Shown piece after piece: positions 33,910 to 41,641 of a stretch of 61,274 nt of DNA (the first letter of the stretch is position 1; each line of letters opens with the position of its first letter). Position numbers and translations under genes: made by a program. Source of the DNA: SURF-25 sp040754255 (lineage in GTDB: Bacteria; Omnitrophota; Gorgyraeia; Gygaellales; Profunditerraquicolaceae); assembly GCA_040754255.1 (NCBI GenBank), contig JBFMDA010000002.1, positions 1-61,274 on the forward strand, in the 5' to 3' direction. Under the pieces are notes generated by a model, which had not been told where the DNA came from, made no database searches, and saw only the letters and a list, made by a program, of their open reading frames with translations.

Positions 33910-35201
33910 GTTAATTTTGAGAAAATAAAATTTTTATCTATTCTTTTAAGGCTCAATGAGATAAATGCATTCATAAGGTCGGTTTTTGACTTTACCGCAA
34001 CCCTAATATAATTACTTGTATACCCTGTCCAAAGGCAATTTTGCAACCTCTCATTTGAATCAATCAGGGCCTCCATTGACTTGCCGATAAACTGTTTCTT
34101 AAACTCAAGGGCACAGGATTCGCTAACCTTAAAAAGGCGGTTTTTGCGCTCCAGTATTGTTTTTTGTTGAATTTTTTCCTGCATACGGCAGGCAAAAGTA
34201 CCCTTCCTGTCGCTATAAGGAAAAATGTGGACCTTAAGAGGCAATATTTCTTTTATTAAACGAAGAGTATTATTAAAAGCGCTTTCGGTTTCCCCGGGGA
34301 ATCCGACAATAATATCGGTGGTAATAGCGATATCCGTCACCTGCTTCTTTAGTCTTTGCGCAAGAGACACGTAATACTTGTGCGTATAGTTACGCTTCAT
34401 CGATTCCAAGACCGCGTCGTCGCCGCTCTGAAAAGGAATGTGCAGATGGCGGCATAATCTTTTAGAATTTCTCATATACCGGATAAGCGCATCATTGATA
34501 TCCCGTGCCTCTATTGAACTTAAGCGTATCCTGTATAACCCGAGCATTTTTTCAAGTTTTGATATTACCTGAATGAGGCTCTTGCGTGGGTTAAGATCTT
34601 TACCGTATGAACCCAGGCAAATGCCAGTCAGCACTATTTCTTTGAATCCATTTTTTACTAAGCGTTGCGCCTCTTCAATAATATCTCTTAGCGGCCTGCT
34701 CTTTGAATTGCCCCTCACTAACGGGACCTTGCAATAGGCGCACCGGTTATTACACCCGTCTTGAATTTTCAAAAAGGCACGGCTTCGGCCTTCAAAATGC
34801 GAAATGGCATATGGTTGGTGTTTTGTAAATTTATTTTGCCCTTCCCGCCGGTTGGAATTAACCAACTTGCCTACAACCTCACTTACGGTAAAGTCCTTCT
34901 CACTGTTTTTCTGTATAAGCGAAACTCCGGGGATACCTAAAATCACATCCTTATCTAATTCTGCCAGACAACCGGTAACTACAATTTTACCGAACGGATT
35001 TTCTCTATGAGAACGCCGAATCAGATAAAGAGATTCTCTGTCGGCCTTACCCGTAACCGTGCAGGTGTTGATTACGTAAAAATCCGCGGGCTCTTTTCCC
35101 CTTTTTTCGATAAACCCTTCCCTAATGAATTGCTCCCTAAGCGCCTGGGTTTCGTATTGGTTCACTTTACAACCGAGTGTAAGGAATTTAACTGTTGGCA
35201 T
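33906..35201 (-). CDS. mtaB: tRNA (N6-threonylcarbamoyl-A37) methylthiotransferase MtaB
   Basis: A 431-aa radical SAM methylthiotransferase that makes ms2t6A at tRNA position 37. Domains in order: an N-terminal cluster domain (LGCKVNQYET, with Cys near 10, 46 and 78), a radical SAM core with CNNRCAYC near 150, and a C-terminal TRAM-like part. The SIxxRDINDALI and HIPFQSGDD motifs are typical. MtaB, rather than MiaB or RimO, is indicated by TLGCKVNQYE. It overlaps rsmE by 14 bases. It lies just upstream of the Hxs-like operon but is a normal housekeeping gene. Confidence 0.92.
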   Translation of the reverse strand: MPTVKFLTLGCKVNQYETQALREQFIREGFIEKRGKEPADFYVINTCTVTGKADRESLYLIRRSHRENPFGKIVVTGCLAELDKDVILGIPGVSLIQKNSEKDFTVSEVVGKLVNSNRREGQNKFTKHQPYAISHFEGRSRAFLKIQDGCNNRCAYCKVPLVRGNSKSRPLRDIIEEAQRLVKNGFKEIVLTGICLGSYGKDLNPRKSLIQVISKLEKMLGLYRIRLSSIEARDINDALIRYMRNSKRLCRHLHIPFQSGDDAVLESMKRNYTHKYYVSLAQRLKKQVTDIAITTDIIVGFPGETESAFNNTLRLIKEILPLKVHIFPYSDRKGTFACRMQEKIQQKTILERKNRLFKVSESCALEFKKQFIGKSMEALIDSNERLQNCLWTGYTSNYIRVAVKSKTDLMNAFISLSLKRIDKNFIFSKLT

Positions 35202-35934
35202 GTTGGAGGCAGGAAAACCTTAAATAAGCGGCAATGGCAATAGCAGCGGTATCTACGCGTAAGACAAGCTTTCCCAAAGATACAGGTATAAAACCGAAAG
35301 ATTGTGCTAAGGCTATTTCTGAAGGCGTAAAATCCCCTTCCGGGCCGATTAATATTACTGCGTCCTTGAAGGTGCGCTTTTTTACTATTTCACGAACTGA
35401 AGCGTTATTCTCACCTAATGTAGGCATGAGGCGCAAATCAAAAGATTGCGACTCTTCAAGGAAATATTTTAGATCTTTTACCGAATCGATAACTACCGCA
35501 GAACTCCTTTTGGATTGCTGGCACGCTTGCGTTGCTATTTTTCTCCAGCGCTGGACTCTGGACATTTTCTTTTTCTCGTCTAATTTTACAATGACTCGCT
35601 CTGTGAGCAAAGGAACTATCCTTGATACCCCCAATTGCACCAGTGAATCAACAATAGCGTCCATTCTGGGGCCTTTCGGAATAGCGCAGGCAATAGTGAC
35701 AGCCGAATCCACCGTGTCGCCGGAAAGGAGTTTCTCAATGATAATTAAATCAATTAGTGACGGAGAAACCTTATTTATTGCCGCCTTGTATCTGTTTTGC
35801 TTTTCGTCGTTAATAAGAACGGTTTCATGCTCCTTAAGCCGCAAGACGTTACGCATATGATGAAGTTGGCTTGCATCCGTGATTACGGCTTTCTTTTTTG
35901 ATATATTGCGGGAAGGGCAAAAAAAACTGTGCAT
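35188..35934 (-). CDS. rsmE: 16S rRNA (uracil1498-N3)-methyltransferase RsmE
   Basis: A SPOUT-family methyltransferase of about 248 aa. It shows an N-terminal PUA-like part (HHMRNVLRLKEHE), CAIPKGPRMDAIVDSLVQLGV, and the C-terminal knot motif LIGPEGDFTPSEIALAQSFGF with SLGKLVLRVDTAAI. I prefer ATG 35934 (MHSFFCPSR): it lies 7 bases after the upstream stop and gives the normal family start. A longer frame would overlap the membrane gene. Methylates 16S rRNA in the 30S subunit. Confidence 0.92.
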   Translation of the reverse strand: MHSFFCPSRNISKKKAVITDASQLHHMRNVLRLKEHETVLINDEKQNRYKAAINKVSPSLIDLIIIEKLLSGDTVDSAVTIACAIPKGPRMDAIVDSLVQLGVSRIVPLLTERVIVKLDEKKKMSRVQRWRKIATQACQQSKRSSAVVIDSVKDLKYFLEESQSFDLRLMPTLGENNASVREIVKKRTFKDAVILIGPEGDFTPSEIALAQSFGFIPVSLGKLVLRVDTAAIAIAAYLRFSCLQHANS

Positions 35935-35941
35935 TATTCTC

Positions 35942-36604
35942 CTATGGACGCAACCCTGACGCAAAGAATTTCAAACCCAGCCAGACAAGGATCCCTGCGG
36001 AAACAAGCCTTGAAAAACGGTAATATCCCTGATAATTCGCCTGAAGTTTAGGAAGCAATCCTGCGAAAACAACCAAAAGTATTAAGGGGGAGAGGAATGT
36101 TCCAAGCCCAAATACAAAACTGTACGCCACACTTGATGCCAGGGTGCTTGAGATAAGACCGATATATGATAAAATTACCAAAAAAGGGCCGCAGGGAATC
36201 AGGCCGGCAAATAACCCGAGCGCAATGAGGCTTTTTTTATCGCGCTCGATAATGTGCCTTGAAAGGAACGAGCACCAGCGGTTCTTTGTCCCGCGTATGT
36301 CAAAGAAAACAATAATCCCAAGTAGTAACAATACGCTTCCTAAGGCCATTAATAGATAACGCGACATACCCCACAACGCTGACTCGACCAAAAGCCTACC
36401 TATCAAAAAGAAGAAGGCGCTTATGATGAAGTACGTAACTATCCGTGTGCAGGAAAATACTACATACGCAAATAGCCCTTGAGGTACAGTCTTTTTAGTG
36501 CCTGCAATGTAAGAAAGTAGTATTGGCCCGCAACTCAAAAGGCAAGGGCCTGCCCCAAGGAGAATTCCTGACAAAAATAGCTCTACAATTACCCGGTTAT
36601 TCAT
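35942..36604 (-). CDS. DsbD_2/CcdA-like thiol-disulfide membrane protein
   Basis: A membrane protein of about 220 aa from ATG 36602-36604, overlapping the upstream stop by 8 bases. A longer open frame to 36838 is only upstream shadow. Six hydrophobic helices are visible. Cys residues sit at matching points in two helices, GAGPCLLSCGP near 19 and GLIPCGP near 142, as in DsbD/CcdA transporters that move electrons across the inner membrane. It directly follows the exported AmmeMemoRadiSam pair and could keep their Cys or cluster reduced outside the cytoplasm. That link is inferred. Confidence 0.8.
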   Translation of the reverse strand: MNNRVIVELFLSGILLGAGPCLLSCGPILLSYIAGTKKTVPQGLFAYVVFSCTRIVTYFIISAFFFLIGRLLVESALWGMSRYLLMALGSVLLLLGIIVFFDIRGTKNRWCSFLSRHIIERDKKSLIALGLFAGLIPCGPFLVILSYIGLISSTLASSVAYSFVFGLGTFLSPLILLVVFAGLLPKLQANYQGYYRFSRLVSAGILVWLGLKFFASGLRP

Positions 36605-38081
36605 CAGCCTTTGTGTCCTTTTCGGAAAATACGTCGGCGGTGAATACGTACAATTCCGTGGCTTTATCTTTCCAGGCTTTCGGGTCCAAACCGGCTTTAT
36701 GCATACACAAATTATCGAGGAACTCCTCCTTTGTCCAGCCGGTTTCGGTTGCAACCTGCGGAAGGAATACGCCGCTGTTAAAACCTCTGCGCACCAATAC
36801 CCCGTGTTCACCGAGTTTAATTTCGTCCGGTGAATCAACGCGCTTCATAGGAGACAGCACGGAGATCTCGATATCTATATTGCTGAGTTCTTCCGGTTCA
36901 AGCGGAGTAAAGCGCGGGTCTCTGACTGCTGCTTCAACAGCCATATCCCTAATAGTTAGATACAAAGGCTGTCTCCCGGTGAGGCTACCGATGCATCCGC
37001 GTAGATGCCCGTGCTCGTGCAACGTGACAAAAGCCCCCAGAACTTCAAGAAGCGCCGGGTCTTTTGTCTGAACTGCCAATTTTTTCCCGCTTTCCAAATG
37101 AGTCTTTATTGAATCCCGCGCAATCAAGAGTAATTCTTTTTTTTGTGATTGGCTCAACATAGAAACAGCTCCTTTCTCTTCGTAAACCGCCAGACTCCCA
37201 TACCCTACAGTCCAAGTCCCTGTTTGCATTCTATTGGTTACTTCAGCAGAGTTAGTACAACGTAGCGGCGTTACTTTATTGCACATGAAGGCCTTAGATA
37301 ATAATAACGTAGTCACCACGGGAAACCCGCCACAGAGCTGCGCCTTCCCCTCTTGTAAAGCAGAAAAGAGGCCACTTGAGTCCATGCGTTCAATATAAGA
37401 GACCGTTGTCATATCTATCGTTTTAGCCTCGCGAAAGTCATACCCGTGGTAGAAATCGGTTGAAGCCACTACGAGCACGTCTTTTCTTATGCCGATCGCT
37501 GACTTAAGCAGCACAGCTAATTTTTGGCATTCAGAAAAGCTGCAATTACCCATTACTACCGGAACAAGCTTAAAATCAGAGAGCGCTGCCTGTAAAAAAG
37601 GAAGTTGTACTTCAATAGAATGTTCCTTGGCAAATGCAAGCGCATCAAAGGTAACAGCCGGTTCCTTATTGAGCAATTTCGAAACAAACTCTTCGTCTAT
37701 CTCGATATCGCCCAGAGGAGTACGAAATTTTCCCTTCGGATAAACGGAAATACCGGAAAATGCATAATGATGGCTTGGCCCAATCACCACCACTGTCTTG
37801 TAAGGCTTACCCTTTATCAGGCTATAGCCAAAAGCAGCAGCGGGACCGCAAAACTGGTATCCTGCATGAGGGCACACCAGCGCAAAAATCCTACCACTTG
37901 CTTCCTTCGGGTCTGCCTTTTTGATGAAACTATCCAGTTGCTCTTTAAGAACGGTTGGATTGCTTGGATAAAATTGCCCTGAGACAGAAGGCTCTTTGAT
38001 ATCCTCGGCATACACGCACGCATAAGGAATCCCCAAAAAAAAGGCGCATAATGCAAAAATTGCTATCCCCTTGAGCCGCAT
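36597..38081 (-). CDS. amrAB: Exported MEMO-AMMECR1 fusion protein (AmmeMemoRadiSam B+A)
   Basis: A protein of about 494 aa from ATG 38081, one base after the radical SAM stop. It has a signal peptide (hydrophobic, cleaved near VYA-ED at 25), then a MEMO domain (VSGQFYPS, CPHAGYQFCG, IGPSHHYAF, HSIEVQLPFL, ASTDFYHG) to about 290, and an AMMECR1 domain (RGCIGSL, AAVRDPRFTPL) to the C-terminus. The MEMO half resembles the cytoplasmic protein at 10936. The fusion and the signal peptide mean the system acts outside the inner membrane. Molecular function unknown. Confidence 0.87.
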   Translation of the reverse strand: MRLKGIAIFALCAFFLGIPYACVYAEDIKEPSVSGQFYPSNPTVLKEQLDSFIKKADPKEASGRIFALVCPHAGYQFCGPAAAFGYSLIKGKPYKTVVVIGPSHHYAFSGISVYPKGKFRTPLGDIEIDEEFVSKLLNKEPAVTFDALAFAKEHSIEVQLPFLQAALSDFKLVPVVMGNCSFSECQKLAVLLKSAIGIRKDVLVVASTDFYHGYDFREAKTIDMTTVSYIERMDSSGLFSALQEGKAQLCGGFPVVTTLLLSKAFMCNKVTPLRCTNSAEVTNRMQTGTWTVGYGSLAVYEEKGAVSMLSQSQKKELLLIARDSIKTHLESGKKLAVQTKDPALLEVLGAFVTLHEHGHLRGCIGSLTGRQPLYLTIRDMAVEAAVRDPRFTPLEPEELSNIDIEISVLSPMKRVDSPDEIKLGEHGVLVRRGFNSGVFLPQVATETGWTKEEFLDNLCMHKAGLDPKAWKDKATELYVFTADVFSEKDTKADE

Positions 38082-38082
38082 A

Positions 38083-39180
38083 CTAACGCCACACACCTTT
38101 GATCTCCTGCCCGCAGAAACTGCACTTACCCTCTTTTAAATTATTTTCTAAAACCGTGTATCCGCTGCGCCGTATTATGATTTTTTTGCACGCGGGACAA
38201 ATAGTATTCTCTGCCGGATTACCGGCAAGATTACCGATATAGACGTATCGCAGACCTTCCTCTTCCGCAATTGCTTTTGCCCTCTTAAGGGCTTCTACCG
38301 GCGTGGGTATCAGCGCCACAAGTTTATACGTAGGGAAAAAACGGGAAAAATGCAGCGGCGTATCTAAGCCGAGGTTCTTTCTTATCCAAATACACATCCG
38401 GCGTATCGTAGCCTCATCATCATTAAAACCCGGCAGGATTAGATTGGTTATCTCAAGATGCACTCCCCCTTCTTTTAAAACTTTTAAAGTACGCAACACC
38501 GGCTCTAAGGTCCCCTCTGCCAGTTTTGCGTAATATTCGTCGGAAAACCCCTTTAAATCGATATTAGCTGCGTCAAGGTATTTGGCTAATTCCTTAAGCG
38601 GCTCTTCATTCACGTACCCGTTTGAATGCATAACGGTCTTTATCTTTGCGGCCTTTGCCAGCTTAGCAACTTCAAGCATATATTCATAGAAGATGACGGG
38701 TTCGGTATACGTAAAAGCGATAGTTTCAGCGCCGGACTTTTTTGCACGCTCGATAAGGGCGGCGGGCTCAAGATATTCATAGGCCAGATCTTCTGTTCTC
38801 TTTTGGGAAATCGCCCAATTTTGGCAGAACTTACACCGTAAATTACAGCCGGCTGTAGCGATTGAAAAGGCCTGCGAGCCGGGCAAAAAATGAAATAATG
38901 GCTTCTTTTCTATTGGGTCGATGTGAATAGCAACGAGCTTTCCATAAGATAGTGCATACAGGGTTCCTTCTCGGTTTTCGCGCACACCGCAAAACCCTCT
39001 TTTGCCCTGAGGAATAATACATCTGCGAGGGCATAACTGGCAATTAACAGAATTGTTGTCGAGTGTGCGGTAATACAGCGCTTCTTTGGGATTTTCTTGC
39101 GGGTAGGCTTGCTGAGGGAACAAAAAGTTCACGAAGGACAAAGAAGCTATTAAATAAAAGAAAAAAACTTTTGATTTCAT
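38083..39180 (-). CDS. amrS: AmmeMemoRadiSam system radical SAM enzyme with signal peptide
   Basis: A protein of about 365 aa from ATG 39180. The open frame continues to 39423, but only through the hairpin-rich gene-free region. It begins with a signal-like hydrophobic stretch (FFFYLIASLSFVNFLF). A Cys motif follows, CQLCPRRC with RGFCG, then the radical SAM motif CNLRCKFCQNW near 117 and FTYTEPVIFYEY. The end carries a zinc-ribbon-like CPACKK...CSFCGQ. The system occurs widely but its reaction is unknown. An Fe-S radical enzyme sent to the periplasm would be unusual, though its partner gene is exported too. Confidence 0.88.
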   Translation of the reverse strand: MKSKVFFFYLIASLSFVNFLFPQQAYPQENPKEALYYRTLDNNSVNCQLCPRRCIIPQGKRGFCGVRENREGTLYALSYGKLVAIHIDPIEKKPLFHFLPGSQAFSIATAGCNLRCKFCQNWAISQKRTEDLAYEYLEPAALIERAKKSGAETIAFTYTEPVIFYEYMLEVAKLAKAAKIKTVMHSNGYVNEEPLKELAKYLDAANIDLKGFSDEYYAKLAEGTLEPVLRTLKVLKEGGVHLEITNLILPGFNDDEATIRRMCIWIRKNLGLDTPLHFSRFFPTYKLVALIPTPVEALKRAKAIAEEEGLRYVYIGNLAGNPAENTICPACKKIIIRRSGYTVLENNLKEGKCSFCGQEIKGVWR

Positions 39181-39295
39181 ATAGCTATAAATCTCATGGT
39201 GTCGCCGCGCTCGCTGCTGTGCTTGTTGATTTACTCTCGTATCTAGTGTCGGTAAATCATCCCGGCGAATGCATATGAGTCGGGACTGCAACGCG

Positions 39296-39346
39296 ACGTT
39301 CGCAGTGGCATCCACCAAAAATTTACGACAAGTAAATTTTTGGTGG
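39296..39346. repeat. Direct-repeat copy 1 with attached hairpin
   Basis: A 22-base sequence at 39296-39317 is repeated at 39445-39466. It leads straight into a perfect 15-bp hairpin: CCACCAAAAATTTAC at 39312-39326 pairs with its complement at 39332-39346 around a 5-base loop. This lies in the gene-free interval 39181-39490, which I also searched for genes without finding any. Other short hairpins around CCGCC/GGCGG and GCGTTGC/GCAACGC lie between the copies. Confidence 0.7.
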
Positions 39347-39444
39347 CACTCAAGCGAGCGTGATCCGCCGACAAGGCGGATAGCGAGCGGAGTGCCTAAC
39401 CGTGTGGTGGCGCCCCTGCTCACTGCGTTGCTTGCCGCAACGCA

Positions 39445-39496
39445 ACGTTCGCAGTGGCATCCACCATTTTTTTCTTTGTCAGAAAAAAAATGGTGG
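39445..39496. repeat. Direct-repeat copy 2 with hairpin ending in the tRNA-Ala 3' end
   Basis: The second copy of the 22-base repeat (39445-39466) leads into a hairpin of about 14 bp. Its left arm is CCACCA plus T7 and its right arm A8 plus TGGTGG (39483-39496). The right arm is the 3' end of the tRNA-Ala gene read on the other strand, including CCA. Both repeat copies therefore end in a hairpin closed by TGGTGG. The rest of copy 1 (AGCGAGCG and so on) resembles the start of the tRNA copy. Confidence 0.65.
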
Positions 39497-39566
39497 AGCG
39501 AGCGGGATTTGAACCCGCGACCTCTACAATGCGAATGTAGCGTTCTCCCAACTGAACTATCGCCCC
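39491..39566 (-). tRNA. tRNA-Ala (CGC)
   Basis: On the minus strand a cloverleaf starts GGGGCGA at 39566. The D arm is normal, the anticodon stem is CTACA with TGTAG around the loop TTCGCAT, and the T arm has GTTCAAATC. The anticodon is CGC, reading Ala codon GCG. The acceptor ends in TCGCTCC, discriminator A, and an encoded CCA (39491-39493), unlike the tRNA-Gly in this window. A T8 run follows directly and may end transcription. Confidence 0.93.
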
Positions 39567-39638
39567 ATATTTTTTGGTTCTACCGTCCTGCTCGGTCCGG
39601 GCACTTCAAGCGCATTTTAAACTAAAAACAGATGCTCT

Positions 39639-39746
39639 TAAATCAAACGCTGCCTCTAACTTTTGTGCCCTCGATTTATACCATGCAAAGGGAGCGTTTG
39701 ATTTATCCCGCGCTATGCGCGGGACTCCAGCTGAGCTACAGCCCCC
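39639..39746 (-). other. Structured element with a tRNA-like 5' half
   Basis: A 13-bp perfect inverted repeat, TAAATCAAACGCT at 39639-39651 with its complement at 39693-39705, is followed by a second hairpin, TCCCGCGC-TAT-GCGCGGGA, at 39706-39724. On the minus strand the element begins GGGGGCTGTAGCTCAGCTGG at 39746, exactly like the first 20 bases of a tRNA. The D loop is too short, position 33 is not U and there is no T arm, so it is not a working tRNA. It sits between tRNA-Ala and the radical SAM gene at 39755. It may be a tRNA remnant, a small RNA or a mobile repeat. Confidence 0.5.
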
Positions 39747-39754
39747 ATCCCCGC

Positions 39755-40885
39755 CTATTTACATTCTGGAATTTTATAAACTTTGCAATTCTTACAAACC
39801 TTAGGGAATTTATTCTGGCGCAATAACTTTATGAACTCTTTGAATTTTTCTGAATGCCAAAATTCGTAAAAATTACCTTCCAGTACATTCAAGAATGCGT
39901 TATCCCTTTGAAATTGCCGCTCGTTTGCTTCATTAATGACGCAGCATGGCTGCAAATGCCCGCTGGATAGTATAAAAGGCTCGTTCCATTTAGTACATTT
40001 ACACGGGGGATCCAAACGGGTTATATTCTCGTTCCAGTTAATATAAATACCGTGCCGGTGCGCTCTTTTATAAACCTCCCTACGGATATCTTCGGGGATA
40101 TTCCATACTTTATAAGGCATAACTTCTTTAAATTCCATTAGATTAGAGTAGAAAATTAATGTTGCCGCATTGGGAACGCCCTTAACGAGCCCGGCCACCA
40201 TATCTACAAAATCAGCCATCTCCATGAAATTATAACTATTAATAATAAAATGAAACCAAAGTTCGGGCAATAAGGCCCTGCGTTCCTTTTTAAGCGCAAG
40301 AAAAGCCCGGACATTAGTCATGGTTTTTTCAAAGCTCGCCCCTACCCTGATCTTCTCATAAGTCTTTTTAGTAGAAGCTTCGCAAGAAAGCCAAACTTTA
40401 TCAACTGAAAGGTTAATGAGATTTTCGGATAAATCAGGAGTAATCAAATCGAAGGTATCGAACATCTCAATATAAACTCCCTTTTCTTTCAAACAACCCA
40501 GCATTTTAAGAAAGTCTTTGTTCAAAAAACTGGAACCAATTCCCGTAGTCCCTATCCATTTGAGCCGAGGGAATTGGTTAATAATCTTCTTGAAATCCTC
40601 AAAACTCAAATCTTTTGGTGTTTCCTGCCAATAGGTATGTTCGCAAATGTTACACAGCAAATGGCATCGGGTGGTAGGCTCAATCTCTATGGCTTCGGGA
40701 TAAGGAGTTAGGAAAGGGAAAAGCCTCCAGATAGGGTCAAAAAGCGCGATTCCAGAATCGCGGGTAAAAACCGAGCTCCATAAATAGGAATAGGCATTAC
40801 GAAATTTGCCTTTACACAAAAGATACAGGATGTTGCGCATCCTGGAAAGAAACATTGATATAAATCTTAATCTGCGAATGTCCAT
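39755..40885 (-). CDS. Radical SAM/SPASM-like protein of the glycan cluster
   Basis: A 376-aa protein. After a basic N-terminal stretch of about 65 residues, the radical SAM motif CHLLCNIC appears near 75. Auxiliary Cys follow near 301-303 (CKC), 319-320 (CC) and the C-terminal VCKNCKVYKIPEC, as in SPASM or twitch enzymes with extra Fe-S clusters. The segment WLSCEAS suggests the usual TIM-barrel strand. Substrate unknown. It lies 9 bases after a sugar nucleotidyltransferase, so a role in making or modifying an unusual sugar is possible. Confidence 0.8.
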   Translation of the reverse strand: MDIRRLRFISMFLSRMRNILYLLCKGKFRNAYSYLWSSVFTRDSGIALFDPIWRLFPFLTPYPEAIEIEPTTRCHLLCNICEHTYWQETPKDLSFEDFKKIINQFPRLKWIGTTGIGSSFLNKDFLKMLGCLKEKGVYIEMFDTFDLITPDLSENLINLSVDKVWLSCEASTKKTYEKIRVGASFEKTMTNVRAFLALKKERRALLPELWFHFIINSYNFMEMADFVDMVAGLVKGVPNAATLIFYSNLMEFKEVMPYKVWNIPEDIRREVYKRAHRHGIYINWNENITRLDPPCKCTKWNEPFILSSGHLQPCCVINEANERQFQRDNAFLNVLEGNFYEFWHSEKFKEFIKLLRQNKFPKVCKNCKVYKIPECK

Positions 40886-40894
40886 TTTTTAAAA

Positions 40895-41623
40895 TTATAG
40901 ATGAGCAAAATAGCTATTAGCCTTACGCAACTCTTCCTCGGAATTAACATTAATATACTCTTCGCATATCGAGAATGTCCTAACAATCTCGCCTTCATCT
41001 ATAGCGCACTGAATTAGATCGGGCAGTTCTTTTTCGTGCCTTTTTTGGTTAATAGGGGTTTTAGCAATATAATCGAATATTTTATTTTTAAATAAGCAGT
41101 TGCCCGTACCCATCAAATTGTTAAAGAAATAATTCGGTTTTTCAATCAAGCGGAATATCCGTCGATCCTCGTTTTGGATAACGGCATAGGTCTTTTTAAT
41201 TAAGTTGGTGTCTGAGACTTTTACCGTTCCGCACAAGGCAAACACGCCGGTTCCCAAAAACTCTTTAATGAATTCAGGGTGATGAGGATTTAACATCAGC
41301 TCATCCCCTAGCATAAGCATGAAATCACTTGCGCCTACTTCGACGCGCGCACACTCGATGGCGTCGACCAAACCTTGTTGTTCTTGCTGGCGAACATAAC
41401 TAATATTTTTCCCGCGATATAAGCTGCCGAACTCCCGCATAATATCTTGCGCGTGGTAACCCACAACGATAATAACCTGTTCGATTTCTGGCAATGTTGC
41501 CACGCAATCAAGACTATGGGCAATAATATATTTGCCCTGAACTTTAAGCATACACTTGTTTATGCCTAGCGAAACTTCGTCTAAACGTTTTCCCCTTCCG
41601 GCTGCTAGAATCAACGCTTTCAT
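40895..41623 (-). CDS. Sugar-phosphate nucleotidyltransferase
   Basis: A 242-aa GT-A-fold nucleotidyltransferase. The signature KALILAAGRGKRLDEVS (G-x-G-x-R) opens the protein, with the conserved Lys in INKCMLKVQGK near 22, and LMLGDELML near 103 as the metal-binding Asp motif. It activates a sugar phosphate with an NTP. The sugar is not predictable, though the family includes glucose-1-phosphate thymidylyl- and mannose-1-phosphate guanylyltransferases. It follows the SDR epimerase gene, so it supplies a nucleotide sugar to the glycan pathway. Confidence 0.87.
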   Translation of the reverse strand: MKALILAAGRGKRLDEVSLGINKCMLKVQGKYIIAHSLDCVATLPEIEQVIIVVGYHAQDIMREFGSLYRGKNISYVRQQEQQGLVDAIECARVEVGASDFMLMLGDELMLNPHHPEFIKEFLGTGVFALCGTVKVSDTNLIKKTYAVIQNEDRRIFRLIEKPNYFFNNLMGTGNCLFKNKIFDYIAKTPINQKRHEKELPDLIQCAIDEGEIVRTFSICEEYINVNSEEELRKANSYFAHL

Positions 41624-41641
41624 TAATGACTCCTATCAATT

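Noticed and set aside
36605..36838. 78-codon N-terminal extension of the DsbD-like membrane gene
   Set aside because: It overlaps the AMMECR1 fusion in another frame and has no family match; the ATG at 36604 gives a normal membrane protein.
39181..39423. 81-codon extension of the AmmeMemoRadiSam radical SAM gene
   Set aside because: It runs through direct repeats and hairpins, while the ATG at 39180 gives a proper signal-like start.
39639..39746. A second functional tRNA gene
   Set aside because: Only the 5' half is tRNA-like; the T arm, a proper D loop and U33 are missing.
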